DNA from: Bacteroidia bacterium
Lineage (GTDB): Bacteria > Bacteroidota > Ignavibacteria > SZUA-365
DNA: 64,000 nucleotides
Direction: 5' to 3'
Assembly (NCBI GenBank): GCA_027493955.1
Contig: JAOSJT010000001.1
Coordinates: 2,405,131-2,469,130, forward strand
Shown here: positions 9,501 to 16,042 of the stretch, piece by piece
How positions within the stretch are numbered: position 1 is the first letter of the stretch
Layout: each line of letters opens with the position of its first letter
Position numbers and translations under genes: made by a program
Notes under the pieces: generated by a model
Seen by the model: only the letters and a program-made list of their open reading frames with translations
Database searches by the model: none
Told to the model about the DNA's origin: nothing

Positions 9501-12372
9501 CACCGTATACAATGTCGACATTGTTGTCACAGTTGTCCGATGCCGTGGGAGTAGCCGGAGCCGGAACCGCGCTGCACTCGACGGTAAGCGGGGTCTGGGG
9601 CAGACCACTCATGACCGGCGGGGTGGTATCCTGCACATTGATCGTCTGCACGAACTGCTGCGTGTTACCGCAGTTGTCCGTGGCGGTCCACGTGCGGGTC
9701 AGCGTGTAGGTGTCGAGGCACGGACCGTTGGTACGCACTTCGCCATACACGATATCCACCTGCGTATCGCAGTTGTCGGTCGCCGTCGGGGTTGCCGGAG
9801 CGGGTACTGCGTCGCACTGCACTGTGATCGGCGTCTGGGGAAGACCGCTCATCACCGGCGGGGTCGTGTCCTGCACATTGATGGTCTGCACAAAGACGCT
9901 CGTATTGCCGCAGGCATCCGTCGCGGTCCATGTGCGGGTGAGTGTATATGTATCGAGACACGGACCGTTGGTGCGCGTTTCACCGTATGTCACGACCGGA
10001 TTCGGATCGCAATTGTCCGTTGCGGTCAGTGTCGGCGCCGTCGGAACGGCATTGCATTCCACGGTCAGTGGCGTAGGTGGTGTGTTATTGATGACCGGCG
10101 CCTGAGTGTCGACGACGAAGATCGTCTGCGAACACACGGCGGTATTCCCCCACAGGTCGGTCGCCCGCCAGGTGCGGGTAACGCTGTAGTTCTGCGGACA
10201 TGATCCCGGCGTGGTCACATCACCGACGATAATCACCACGGGGTTCGGATCACAATTGTCCGTCACCGTGGGAGGTGTGAACGGGAGGGTCGTCGGAGCA
10301 GGACAGCTGATTGTCTGATCGTCGGCACAGCCCATGGTAGGCGGCGTCACATCCTGGACCTGCACGGTAGCCTGACACATGGCCGAACAATTGTTGGCAT
10401 CGGTCACGGTCAGCATCAGCGTGTAGCTGACGTTATTCGCATTGCCCGCTGTCACAGATACCGTCGGCGAAGTCGTCGATCCGTTGATCGTTCCGTTACC
10501 GCTGATGGTCCATTGGTAGCCGCTCATGTTTGCAGGACCCGCATGCACGGTCGTCGCACCCGGACAAACCGGATCGGTGTTGGTGATGATGCAGGACGGA
10601 AGCGGATTGACGGTCACCGTGGTTGAACAGGTACTGAAGCATCCATCAACACTTTCGGTGGTAAGGATCACAGTATAGCTGCCGTCAGCGGTTGCGTCCA
10701 CTGTCAGTTGTTGGCCGTTCGTCGGTCCGACGATGGTACCGTTCCCCGTGACCTGCCAGCTGTAGCCGACGATGTTTACTGGTGGCGTATTATTCGCCGG
10801 TGCGAAATAGGTGTGTCCGGGCGAAAACGCACAGACTGCCGTGGGCCCGCCCGTTATGGCGCACGCCGGTTGCGGATACAGCGACAAGGTCGCGCTGCAA
10901 CCCTGAGATTGAAGACCGTTCGCATCTGTGAGCACCGCAGTATAAGTACCAACGGTGTTAGGTCCGGCGGTGATGGTAATTGCGAAGGTACTCGCGCTGA
11001 AGTTATTCGGTCCGGTCCAACTCACCGTGTACGGTGGTGTACCTTGCGCGATTCTCGCAGCGGTGAAGGTGACTTGTTCGCCAAGGCAGGCTGTCTCCGA
11101 GGCCGGCGTCACGGCGCATTCCGGCGGTGGGACGAAGTTACCGAAGTTCACATTCCCTTGCACGGAGACTGTTCCGCTGAGGTCCACAGACCAGGATTCC
11201 GGACCATACCCGAGAGCGAGCCCCGGTGCGGAGGTTGCAATACCCGTTGCAACACCTACGGTCGTATTGATCTGAGGGTAGGACTGATCCCACGTAGACG
11301 GAGGAGTCTGGGTAAAGGCGGCAGTCGGGTAATTCGGGCCTGAGGTCGGTCCCTGATATTTCTCGCTCACTGTATAGATTGCCTGCGGAAGCCCGGTCAG
11401 GCTATACGCACCGGCATTATCCGTGAGTTCGGTGTAGGATACCGGGAAACCACCGACAATGGTGGAGATGTAAATGGGCCAACCTTCGAGCACGGGTTCG
11501 TTGTTGTCACGCACACCGTTGTTGTTGGCATCGTACCATTTGATTCCCGAAATCTCTCCGAGCGGTGCCGGAGGAATGGGGATGGAAACCGTTCTGTTCC
11601 CCTGCGTCAGATAGGTGTGCCCCGATGATCCCGGTACATAGCCGGATCCCTGCCTGCTGTCCGTACTGAACGGCGGCGCAGCGTACAAATATCCACCCCA
11701 ATTATTTGTAGGCGGATTATTGAGCTGTGACTGCAGGGAGAGAGTCCAGATGAAGGTCTGGGAAAGATGAAGATTGAAATAAATGTAGAGGTTCGTGTAG
11801 GTGCCGGAAAAACCACGGTTCAGGAGATCCTGTCTCGTGATGATGAAACATCGCTCGGCATCGGTGACTCCACCGACCGGGTAACCGGCGCCGGTGGAAC
11901 GATGGACCTGCGAATTCGGCAGATTCATGAGCGTGTAGCCCGTCCAGGTGTATTCGGTCTGATTATTCTGGGCAGTCTGAAGTTGCGCGACCGTGGTCAA
12001 TGGGTATGCGCTGCCGTTCGACTGCGGCCATCCGTCTCCGGTGGGCGAGGAACCCACCTGAATACCGCGCACAAGATCCACGAAGCGTGCGGAGGGATTG
12101 CCTTTCGAAAAATCATAGCAGATCACGATATCTGAAAAGCTGGTGTTGTTCAGATTCACGTTCTGCAAGGTCAGGCGGTAGGGAACCCACTCGCCTTCAT
12201 CCCAGGCATTGCCCAAGTTGCCTGTCGTCCAGCCGGTCGTGACATTCGTCCCGCTGGTAATATTCGCCCTGAAACCCTCGTAGCGGTCAACAGACCAACC
12301 GGTCTGCGCATGGAGGGACGGAGCAAGCAGAAGTAACAGGAGTGCCAGGAGCACTCCTCTGGTACAGTTCAT
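3577..12372 (-). CDS. Giant T9SS-secreted surface protein with 20 tandem HYR-like domains (2931 aa)
   Basis: A complete 2931-residue exported protein. The ATG at 12372 follows a GAGGAGG site, and the first 22 residues are a signal peptide (LLALLLLLLAPSLHAQ). The order is: an N-terminal domain, an SdrD/Cna-B-like module at about 270-340 (GIKWYDANNNGVRDN), Ig/PKD-like modules at about 420-650, one divergent HYR-like unit, twenty 80-residue four-cysteine HYR-like units at 756-2355 (each has a DNCD, an NGPC or close variant, and usually a TATDNCGN and a VQTINVQD), further HYR-like units, a region of about 300 residues beginning CQYFTLTQGAYG, and a T9SS type-A sorting domain from about 2836 (HPNPFNPSTTIEYS, GIYTYRLIATG). 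T9SS sorting domains direct export across the outer membrane and surface attachment, so this is probably a long adhesive stalk. The cysteines suggest disulfides. Upstream on the same strand direction it is the sister of the partial gene at 1-2765. The exact ligand is unknown. Confidence 0.93.
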   Translation of the reverse strand: MNCTRGVLLALLLLLLAPSLHAQTGWSVDRYEGFRANITSGTNVTTGWTTGNLGNAWDEGEWVPYRLTLQNVNLNNTSFSDIVICYDFSKGNPSARFVDLVRGIQVGSSPTGDGWPQSNGSAYPLTTVAQLQTAQNNQTEYTWTGYTLMNLPNSQVHRSTGAGYPVGGVTDAERCFIITRQDLLNRGFSGTYTNLYIYFNLHLSQTFIWTLSLQSQLNNPPTNNWGGYLYAAPPFSTDSRQGSGYVPGSSGHTYLTQGNRTVSIPIPPAPLGEISGIKWYDANNNGVRDNNEPVLEGWPIYISTIVGGFPVSYTELTDNAGAYSLTGLPQAIYTVSEKYQGPTSGPNYPTAAFTQTPPSTWDQSYPQINTTVGVATGIATSAPGLALGYGPESWSVDLSGTVSVQGNVNFGNFVPPPECAVTPASETACLGEQVTFTAARIAQGTPPYTVSWTGPNNFSASTFAITITAGPNTVGTYTAVLTDANGLQSQGCSATLSLYPQPACAITGGPTAVCAFSPGHTYFAPANNTPPVNIVGYSWQVTGNGTIVGPTNGQQLTVDATADGSYTVILTTESVDGCFSTCSTTVTVNPLPSCIITNTDPVCPGATTVHAGPANMSGYQWTISGNGTINGSTTSPTVSVTAGNANNVSYTLMLTVTDANNCSAMCQATVQVQDVTPPTMGCADDQTISCPAPTTLPFTPPTVTDNCDPNPVVIIVGDVTTPGSCPQNYSVTRTWRATDLWGNTAVCSQTIFVVDTQAPVINNTPPTPLTVECNAVPTAPTLTATDNCDPNPVVTYGETRTNGPCLDTYTLTRTWTATDACGNTSVFVQTINVQDTTPPVMSGLPQTPITVQCDAVPAPATPTATDNCDTQVDIVYGEVRTNGPCLDTYTLTRTWTATDNCGNTQQFVQTINVQDTTPPVMSGLPQTPLTVECSAVPAPATPTASDNCDNNVDIVYGEVRTNGPCLDTYTLTRTWTATDNCGNTQQFVQTINVQDTTPPILAGTPPSPITVECSAVPNPANVTATDNCDQSVDIVYGEVRTNGPCLDTYTLTRTWTATDNCGNTARFVQTINVQDTTPPVMSGLPQTPITVECSAVPNPPVVTATDNCDANVDIVYGEVRTNGPCLDTYTLTRTWTATDNCGNTQRFVQTINVQDTTPPVMSGLPQTPITVQCDAVPNPPTVTATDNCDTQVDIVYGEVRTNGPCLDTYTLTRTWTATDNCGNTQRFIQTINVVDTTPPVMSGLPPTPVTVQCSAVPNPPVVTATDNCDTQVDIVYGEVRTNGPCVDSYTLTRTWTATDNCGNTQRFVQTINVVDTTPPVMSGLPPTPITVQCDNVPNPPVVTATDNCDTQVDIVYGEVRTNGPCLDTYTLTRTWTATDNCGNTQRFVQTINVQDTTPPVMSGLPQTPITVQCDAVPAPATPTATDNCDTQVDIVYGEVRTNGPCLDTYTLTRTWTATDNCGNTQQFVQTINVQDTTPPVMSGLPQTPITVECSAVPAPATPTATDNCDTQVDIVYGEVRTNGPCLDTYTLTRTWTATDNCGNTQQFVQTINVQDTTPPIFAGTPQTPITVECSAVPSPANVTATDNCDQSVDITYTEVRTNGPCLDTYTLTRTWIATDNCGNTARFVQTINVQDTTPPVMSGLPQTPITVECSAVPNPPVVTATDNCDTNVDIVYGEVRTNGPCLDTYTLTRTWTATDNCGNTQQFVQTINVQDTTPPVMSGLPQTPITVQCDAVPNPPTVTATDNCDTQVDIVYGEVRTNGPCLDTYTLTRTWTATDNCGNTQRFVQTINVQDTTPPVMSGLPPTPITVQCDAVPNPPVVTATDNCDTQVDIVYGEVRTNGPCLDTYTLTRTWTATDNCGNTQRFVQTINVQDTTPPVMSGLPPTPITVQCDNVPNPPVVTATDNCDTQVDIVYGEVRTNGPCLDTYTLTRTWTATDNCGNTQRFVQTINVQDTTPPVMSGLPQTPITVQCDAVPAPATPTATDNCDTQVDIVYGEVRTNGPCLDTYTLTRTWTATDNCGNTQRFVQTINVQDTTPPVMSGLPQTPITVECSAVPNPPVITATDNCDANVDIVYGEVRTNGPCLDTYTLTRTWTATDNCGNTQRFVQTINVQDTTPPVMSGLPQTPITVQCDAVPNPPTVTATDNCDASVNIVYGEVRTNGPCLDTYTLTRTWTATDNCGNTQQFVQTINVQDTTPPVMSGLPQTPLTVQCDAVPTPPVVTATDNCDASVDIVYGEVRTNGPCLDTYTLTRTWTATDNCGNTQQFVQTINVQDTTPPVMSGLPQTPITVECDVVPTPANPTATDNCDTNVDIVYNESRTNGNCASNYTLTRTWTATDNCGNTQQFVQTINVQDTTPPALTSASDETVECDGQGNQAALTAWLANNGGATATDNCGSVSWSHDFTALSDLCGATGAATVTFTATDECGNTASTSATFTIEDTTPPTWDIIPADATIPCDQQVVFTTPTATDNCGTVTVNQVGQDVIVPGNCPQEYSVSRTWAAEDECGNTTGTVTQTITVADDVPPVLTAAPDKDVLCASIWDFDDPTVTDNCDTNPTVTIVSTTTVVLPSGEKEHTRTWVATDACGNTSLEVSQVVTEGRCQYFTLTQGAYGNANGSWCGIGHPRRLALIQQLLSSGPIVLGQPGRSLTITVNDAQCVINKLPGGGPAATLPVGDATFTNNCSTTIPYPLQGQRFRNGLLAQAITFALNLRLDPGLAAFNLPAPSTPYMRTEDPNYVNGICGDGDDLGLGTYVVNYIPPSVLTHLGSNGTNKTLADLLALANTALGGGSTGTVSLADISAALDAYNQGFDEGRFFAGYHAVPPPKSASAEVMPSDFQLFQNHPNPFNPSTTIEYSVPVNSEVHLTVYNALGNLVAVLVDGEVREGRHSVVWNSRAAGADLPSGIYTYRLIATGSDGRKFSAVKTMMLVK
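5308..10107 (-). repeat. Array of twenty 240-bp HYR-like repeat units, with a 7-unit higher-order block
   Basis: Twenty consecutive units of exactly 240 bp (80 codons) with no indel. Reading with the gene, unit 0 is 10107-9868, unit 1 starts at 9867 and unit 19 ends at 5308. Variant residues show that units 1-7 (9867-8188) match units 8-14 (8187-6508) one for one, and unit 15 matches units 1 and 8. The array is therefore partly a tandem duplication of a 1680-bp block. Because 240 is divisible by three, the antisense frames also stay open for long stretches. Confidence 0.95.
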
Positions 12373-13537
12373 GATGCCTCCTCATGAATTGTGATAAAAT
12401 GAATGAGATTCGTCATTATGGATTTTTATTGTTACCCCCAACGTTTCGACAGGGGTTGATGCGCTTGAAAATTGATGTTCGCATTCTTGTGCGTATCGAT
12501 GAATAGGGCCTTGCAGATCGAGCCTCGTCCGAAACAGGAATCTTCACACAGCACGAAAGCTCGTGCGATTTTCGGGGTGAAATCCCCTCAGTTGGCAGGA
12601 AAACTGAGCCAGAGATAATTTTTGACGGTGTAACATACGAAGCATTCATAGCCCATGTCAAGTATACGCGTCCGAATATCGGACGATTTCATCATCACCG
12701 CGAGATTTTTGAATACGAGATCACAGTCCAGGAAACACATCATCTTATCGCATACAGCAACAATTCCCTATAAGAGACGCTTTGGTTCCCAATATCCATG
12801 TATTTTGGTGTTCGACGACAGGTGGAAATTCATTTTTCTGGTAAACCAGAGTTGGAGACAATCACAAGCCCGGATCACATTACTCCGTTACACATGGATA
12901 ATCCTCCTTATTTTCGATGAAAGTTCCCCCTTCACCGGGTTGCATATTTTTTTCTTGTTGAATACCGGGCCAGCTTGGGATCAATCAATTTTTTTTTTAA
13001 GACGATTTGTGCGTTGTCACGTTTTTCTCCCTCACTATAACACTTAGTCCGCGTCCGACAGCAAACAACGGATACATTTCCGACTATTTGGAAGCTCACC
13101 TGTGTCGAAGACCATACATCTGAATGCGGCGTTGTATCCTCCCCAGTCTGTCACGGTATCTCCGCCGGACCCGGATTCGGCACATATGAATTGGACACAG
13201 GGACTTAGACACAAGGCATCGGCGCGATTGACAATACGGAAGCACACACGTACATTACATCCAACGATTCACAGACAGAGACGGACCGTACCCGAATGGA
13301 GATACTCCACCACATCGTATTATTCTGATATTACACACCTGCATTATACTTTTCAATGCATCGCCCTGGCGACGTACCGCAGGAGAGCAGGAACAGGATG
13401 GGCATCCTGGAGAGTACAGCGCAGTATGGTACGCGGAGTGGTTCCGCCGGTTTCCGTAAACTCCTTTTCCTCTTGAACGGCATGGATTATACCTTGGGGT
13501 TTTCCAATAGATTTTCGCACCAGACGATTCAAACGCA
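12373..13537. other. Long AT-richer intergenic region
   Basis: About 1.2 kb between the divergent HYR gene and the lipoprotein gene, with no credible gene; open frames here are short and lack family resemblance or ribosome sites. It includes a T10-AAGACG element at 12989-13004, shared with the upstream region of the other HYR gene. The region is visibly AT-richer than the flanking genes. Confidence 0.5.
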
Positions 13538-13548
13538 AGGAGGCAGCA

Positions 13549-14091
13549 ATGCGACGGACACGTGCACAGGTGACACTGGTCATACTTCTGGCCGCGATAC
13601 AGTGGGCCGGCTGCGGCGGCATGGAGGAAACACATTCCTATTCATGGTGGAAGATCGCCTTCGATCTCCCCCTCCAATGCCGTGGTCCCATCGAGCTCGG
13701 GATTGGAGCGGTTGCCTTTGTCTATCCCGCCGACAGCGAACCCGGGCAGGCGAAGGTCGAAATTACGTTGATCGCCGTTCCTGCCGATCTTCAGAACAGT
13801 CTGGATAATGACCAGGATGCAATTCTGGACTTCGTGAAAGGGACATTTCTCGGCACAACCAGCAGGGCGGACGAGAACATCGAGCGTACATTTCTGGGCA
13901 ACAACATCGTCGGAGACGTGCAGAACATCACCATACCACGACGCGGCCAGATGGAGACCTACCTTATTCCGCTCAGTGACGGAGATATGGTCGCCGTATC
14001 GGTGATGCATGCTGCTGAAACGGCGGCGGATCACTCTACCCGCGTCGTTGAAGCTCTCGCTGCCACTTTGAAAGAAGTACCCTTGAAGTGA
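13549..14091 (+). CDS. Small predicted lipoprotein of unknown function
   Basis: A 180-residue protein. The ATG follows a strong AAGGAGG site (13537-13543). The N-terminus is a lipoprotein signal: charged MRRTRAQ, a hydrophobic stretch, then a lipobox ending WAGC, so Cys22 would be lipidated. The mature part has no transmembrane segment. It begins with an aromatic stretch (YSWWKIAFDLPLQC) and has a domain of about 150 residues with alternating hydrophobic positions (VEITLIAVPADL, MVAVSVMHAAET). The fold could resemble small periplasmic DcrB/PsbP-like proteins, but the similarity is too weak to name. It stands alone: the preceding gene is divergent and the next is convergent. Lipoprotein status is well supported and the role is unknown. 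Confidence 0.8.
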   Translation: MRRTRAQVTLVILLAAIQWAGCGGMEETHSYSWWKIAFDLPLQCRGPIELGIGAVAFVYPADSEPGQAKVEITLIAVPADLQNSLDNDQDAILDFVKGTFLGTTSRADENIERTFLGNNIVGDVQNITIPRRGQMETYLIPLSDGDMVAVSVMHAAETAADHSTRVVEALAATLKEVPLK

Positions 14092-14162
14092 GCAGCATCG
14101 CGTTTTCCGGATCTACACAGTACTCCGGTACCGCCGGCTGTGCACCGCGCCGGATTGAATAT

Positions 14163-15332
14163 TTATTTCAAGACGACAATATCCAGTGCGGCCGGACCAC
14201 GGAAATTCTCTCCCGGTGTGTACTCCACCTGATCGTTTACTGTGAGATCAGGGAAGGCCGCATTACGCACATCCGCATGGAAGAAGTAAATATTTTCCTC
14301 ACCGGAATCGGGTGTGATAAATCCGAATCCGTCACGCAGGTAATGTATTCTCCCTGTGACACGCGGTGCATACTCCTCTTCACCAAAGTCCGTCAATGGG
14401 GAATGCGTCGAAGACGGGTCCGCGAGGGGATACACCTCGAAGATGGAGTCCGTCGCATGCTCCGGATTCTCCGTCCTGTCGTTCCCGGGTTCGCTGCGCG
14501 GATCCGCCGCTCCGGACGCAGTATCTGACTCGGTCAACCCATCGGTGTCTCCACCGGGGCGATCCGCAGCAAGACCAGAGACCTCTGTCACCGCCGCAGC
14601 AGCAGCCCCGTCCTGGCCGGGCACGTGCGACGCATCCACATCGAAGCGGAGTTTATGCTGCAGACGGGCCGCCGCATTCTGGCGTCGGGCTTCGTTGACG
14701 GGAATGAAGAGCGCCTGGATTGCGGGATCACCAATCATGCTTCCCTGTTCGATACGCTCGGACATCATCACCGGATAGGTGGCTTCGCGGAGAAGGATTT
14801 GGGCTGTTTTCGTTTCACGCTCCTGCCCTTCGCGTGAGGTGTAACGGAAATCCCAGCCAAGCACCATGACACGGGTTCCGACGGAATTCAATTTCCTCAC
14901 CAGCGGCAGAAAATCCCCATCGCTCGCTACCAGCACGCATACCTCATAGCGTTTCAACAGCGCGAGTTCGTATGCTTCGAGCGCCATCCAGACATCGATG
15001 CCTTTCTCACCAGTCGGGGAGAGCGGAAGGTAGTGCGTCGTCACACCTTCGCGAAGCAGCACATCATCAAAGGTCCGCTCCTTCACCAGCACATCGCGCT
15101 GATCGGCGTCGACGGTTCTGAGTCTGCCTCGAAAATAATGCGCATCCACGATCTGACAATAGCGAGCGTCGGTCCCGTCGGTTCTGGCTATCTCCTGACG
15201 GATGAAATCGTGCAACCCGCTGATACTGATGCGCGAATGCCTGCGGTGATGAAACTGATAGTAATTGCTTACGTGCGAAAAGAAATTCCCGTCATAAAAC
15301 ACGGCAATCTTGGTGAACTCGATAATGGACAT
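14163..15332 (-). CDS. NYN-domain (LabA/DUF88) nuclease-like protein with C-terminal cold-shock domain
   Basis: A 389-residue protein if it starts at the ATG at 15332 (MSIIEFTKIAVFYDGNFF). The frame extends 21 codons further to an ATG at 15395, but the NYN domain begins right at the later start. Residues about 7-190 form a NYN/PIN-like domain. The acidic positions expected to bind metal are present (IAVFYDGNFF, the Asp of IVDAHYFRG, VLVASDGDFLPLVRKL). A Ser/Thr/Ala/Pro-rich linker of about 100 residues (low complexity) follows. The last 65 residues are an S1/cold-shock-like domain (GRIHYLRDGFGFITPDSG, IYFFHADV). NYN proteins are RNA nucleases or RNA-binding relatives, and a cold-shock domain would supply nucleic-acid binding, so an RNA-processing role is inferred. 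No partner gene is adjacent. Confidence 0.88.
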   Translation of the reverse strand: MSIIEFTKIAVFYDGNFFSHVSNYYQFHHRRHSRISISGLHDFIRQEIARTDGTDARYCQIVDAHYFRGRLRTVDADQRDVLVKERTFDDVLLREGVTTHYLPLSPTGEKGIDVWMALEAYELALLKRYEVCVLVASDGDFLPLVRKLNSVGTRVMVLGWDFRYTSREGQERETKTAQILLREATYPVMMSERIEQGSMIGDPAIQALFIPVNEARRQNAAARLQHKLRFDVDASHVPGQDGAAAAAVTEVSGLAADRPGGDTDGLTESDTASGAADPRSEPGNDRTENPEHATDSIFEVYPLADPSSTHSPLTDFGEEEYAPRVTGRIHYLRDGFGFITPDSGEENIYFFHADVRNAAFPDLTVNDQVEYTPGENFRGPAALDIVVLK

Positions 15333-15696
15333 CACGAACCCCGAAATAAATGAAAGAAAACCATCAATCAATGCATCGTGTGCCGGAATAATCATGCCCG
15401 GCAGGTTCCTGAAACATACAGTATTGCCTCACCGCTGTCAAGCCGTTTTGCGGTGGACTGTTTTTGCCCGAGCATACGGCGGTTCGTCGTAACCGGCGTG
15501 CCGATATTCCGGTGCACGCCGCTCCCCTTCCCCGCGGCGGTACGCTCTCGCTCCGGGGCCAACGCGCTTCCGGAAGGAGTCACAACGCGCGGGAGGTCCC
15601 GTAAACACAGACGACACGGGGAAGGACCTCCATGCTTCCGCATCGTCGCTCATGCCGCGTTCGGCGCCGGGGCTTCGGGGAGCCTGTGACGCGATT
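15333..15696. other. Intergenic region before the five-paralog cluster
   Basis: Divergent spacer of about 360 bp between the NYN gene and the first promoter box of the T9SS paralog cluster. No gene is seen. Overlapping open frames (for example on the minus strand across 15580-16173) run into the start of the next gene and have no domain signal. Confidence 0.45.
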
Positions 15697-15748
15697 CGGA
15701 TATTTTTTATCAACATACTTGACTTTTACTTTTTCTGTCCGTATGTTG
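15697..15748 (+). promoter_or_regulatory. Candidate promoter of the first T9SS paralog
   Basis: A CGGATATTTTTTATC block is followed by CATACTTGAC (TTGAC at 15719-15723), 18 nt, and TATGTTG (15742-15748). The same arrangement, including the CGGATATTtyTTATC block, occurs 20514-20567 before the third paralog. The -7 box is a partial match to the Bacteroidota TAnnTTTG form. It lies about 295 nt upstream of the ATG at 16043. Confidence 0.5.
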
Positions 15749-16042
15749 CCGGCGTCGAACTTCCATAGTATTCCCGCACCTATGCGAACACGCGCGACTG
15801 CTGTCCGGGCATTTTTTGCTCGGGAAAGACGTCCACACGCGAACGATTCTGCTGTACACACAATCACTGTCGTACACAGTCTTCGTTGAGAAATTCTTGT
15901 GGATACGCGCGCATGATGGTTTGTCAGATGGAATCTACCAGGCAGCGACGAGGAGGTTCCGTTTGGAAAATCTTCGTCAGTGTCCGCATTGCGTACGACA
16001 ATGACCCGAGCCGTATCCCCTTCATCAATCTGAGGAGTTCTC

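Noticed and set aside
5308-10107. HYR array as a diversity-generating retroelement target
   Set aside because: No reverse transcriptase, template repeat or adenine-biased variation is seen; the variation follows a block-duplication pattern instead.
6475-10203. A 1242-codon plus-strand open frame (and a 510-codon one at 4471-6003) opposite the HYR gene
   Set aside because: They arise because the 240-bp units are a multiple of three and GC-rich, so a stop-free antisense frame is copied with every unit. No signal peptide, ribosome site or domain; the minus-strand protein explains the sequence.
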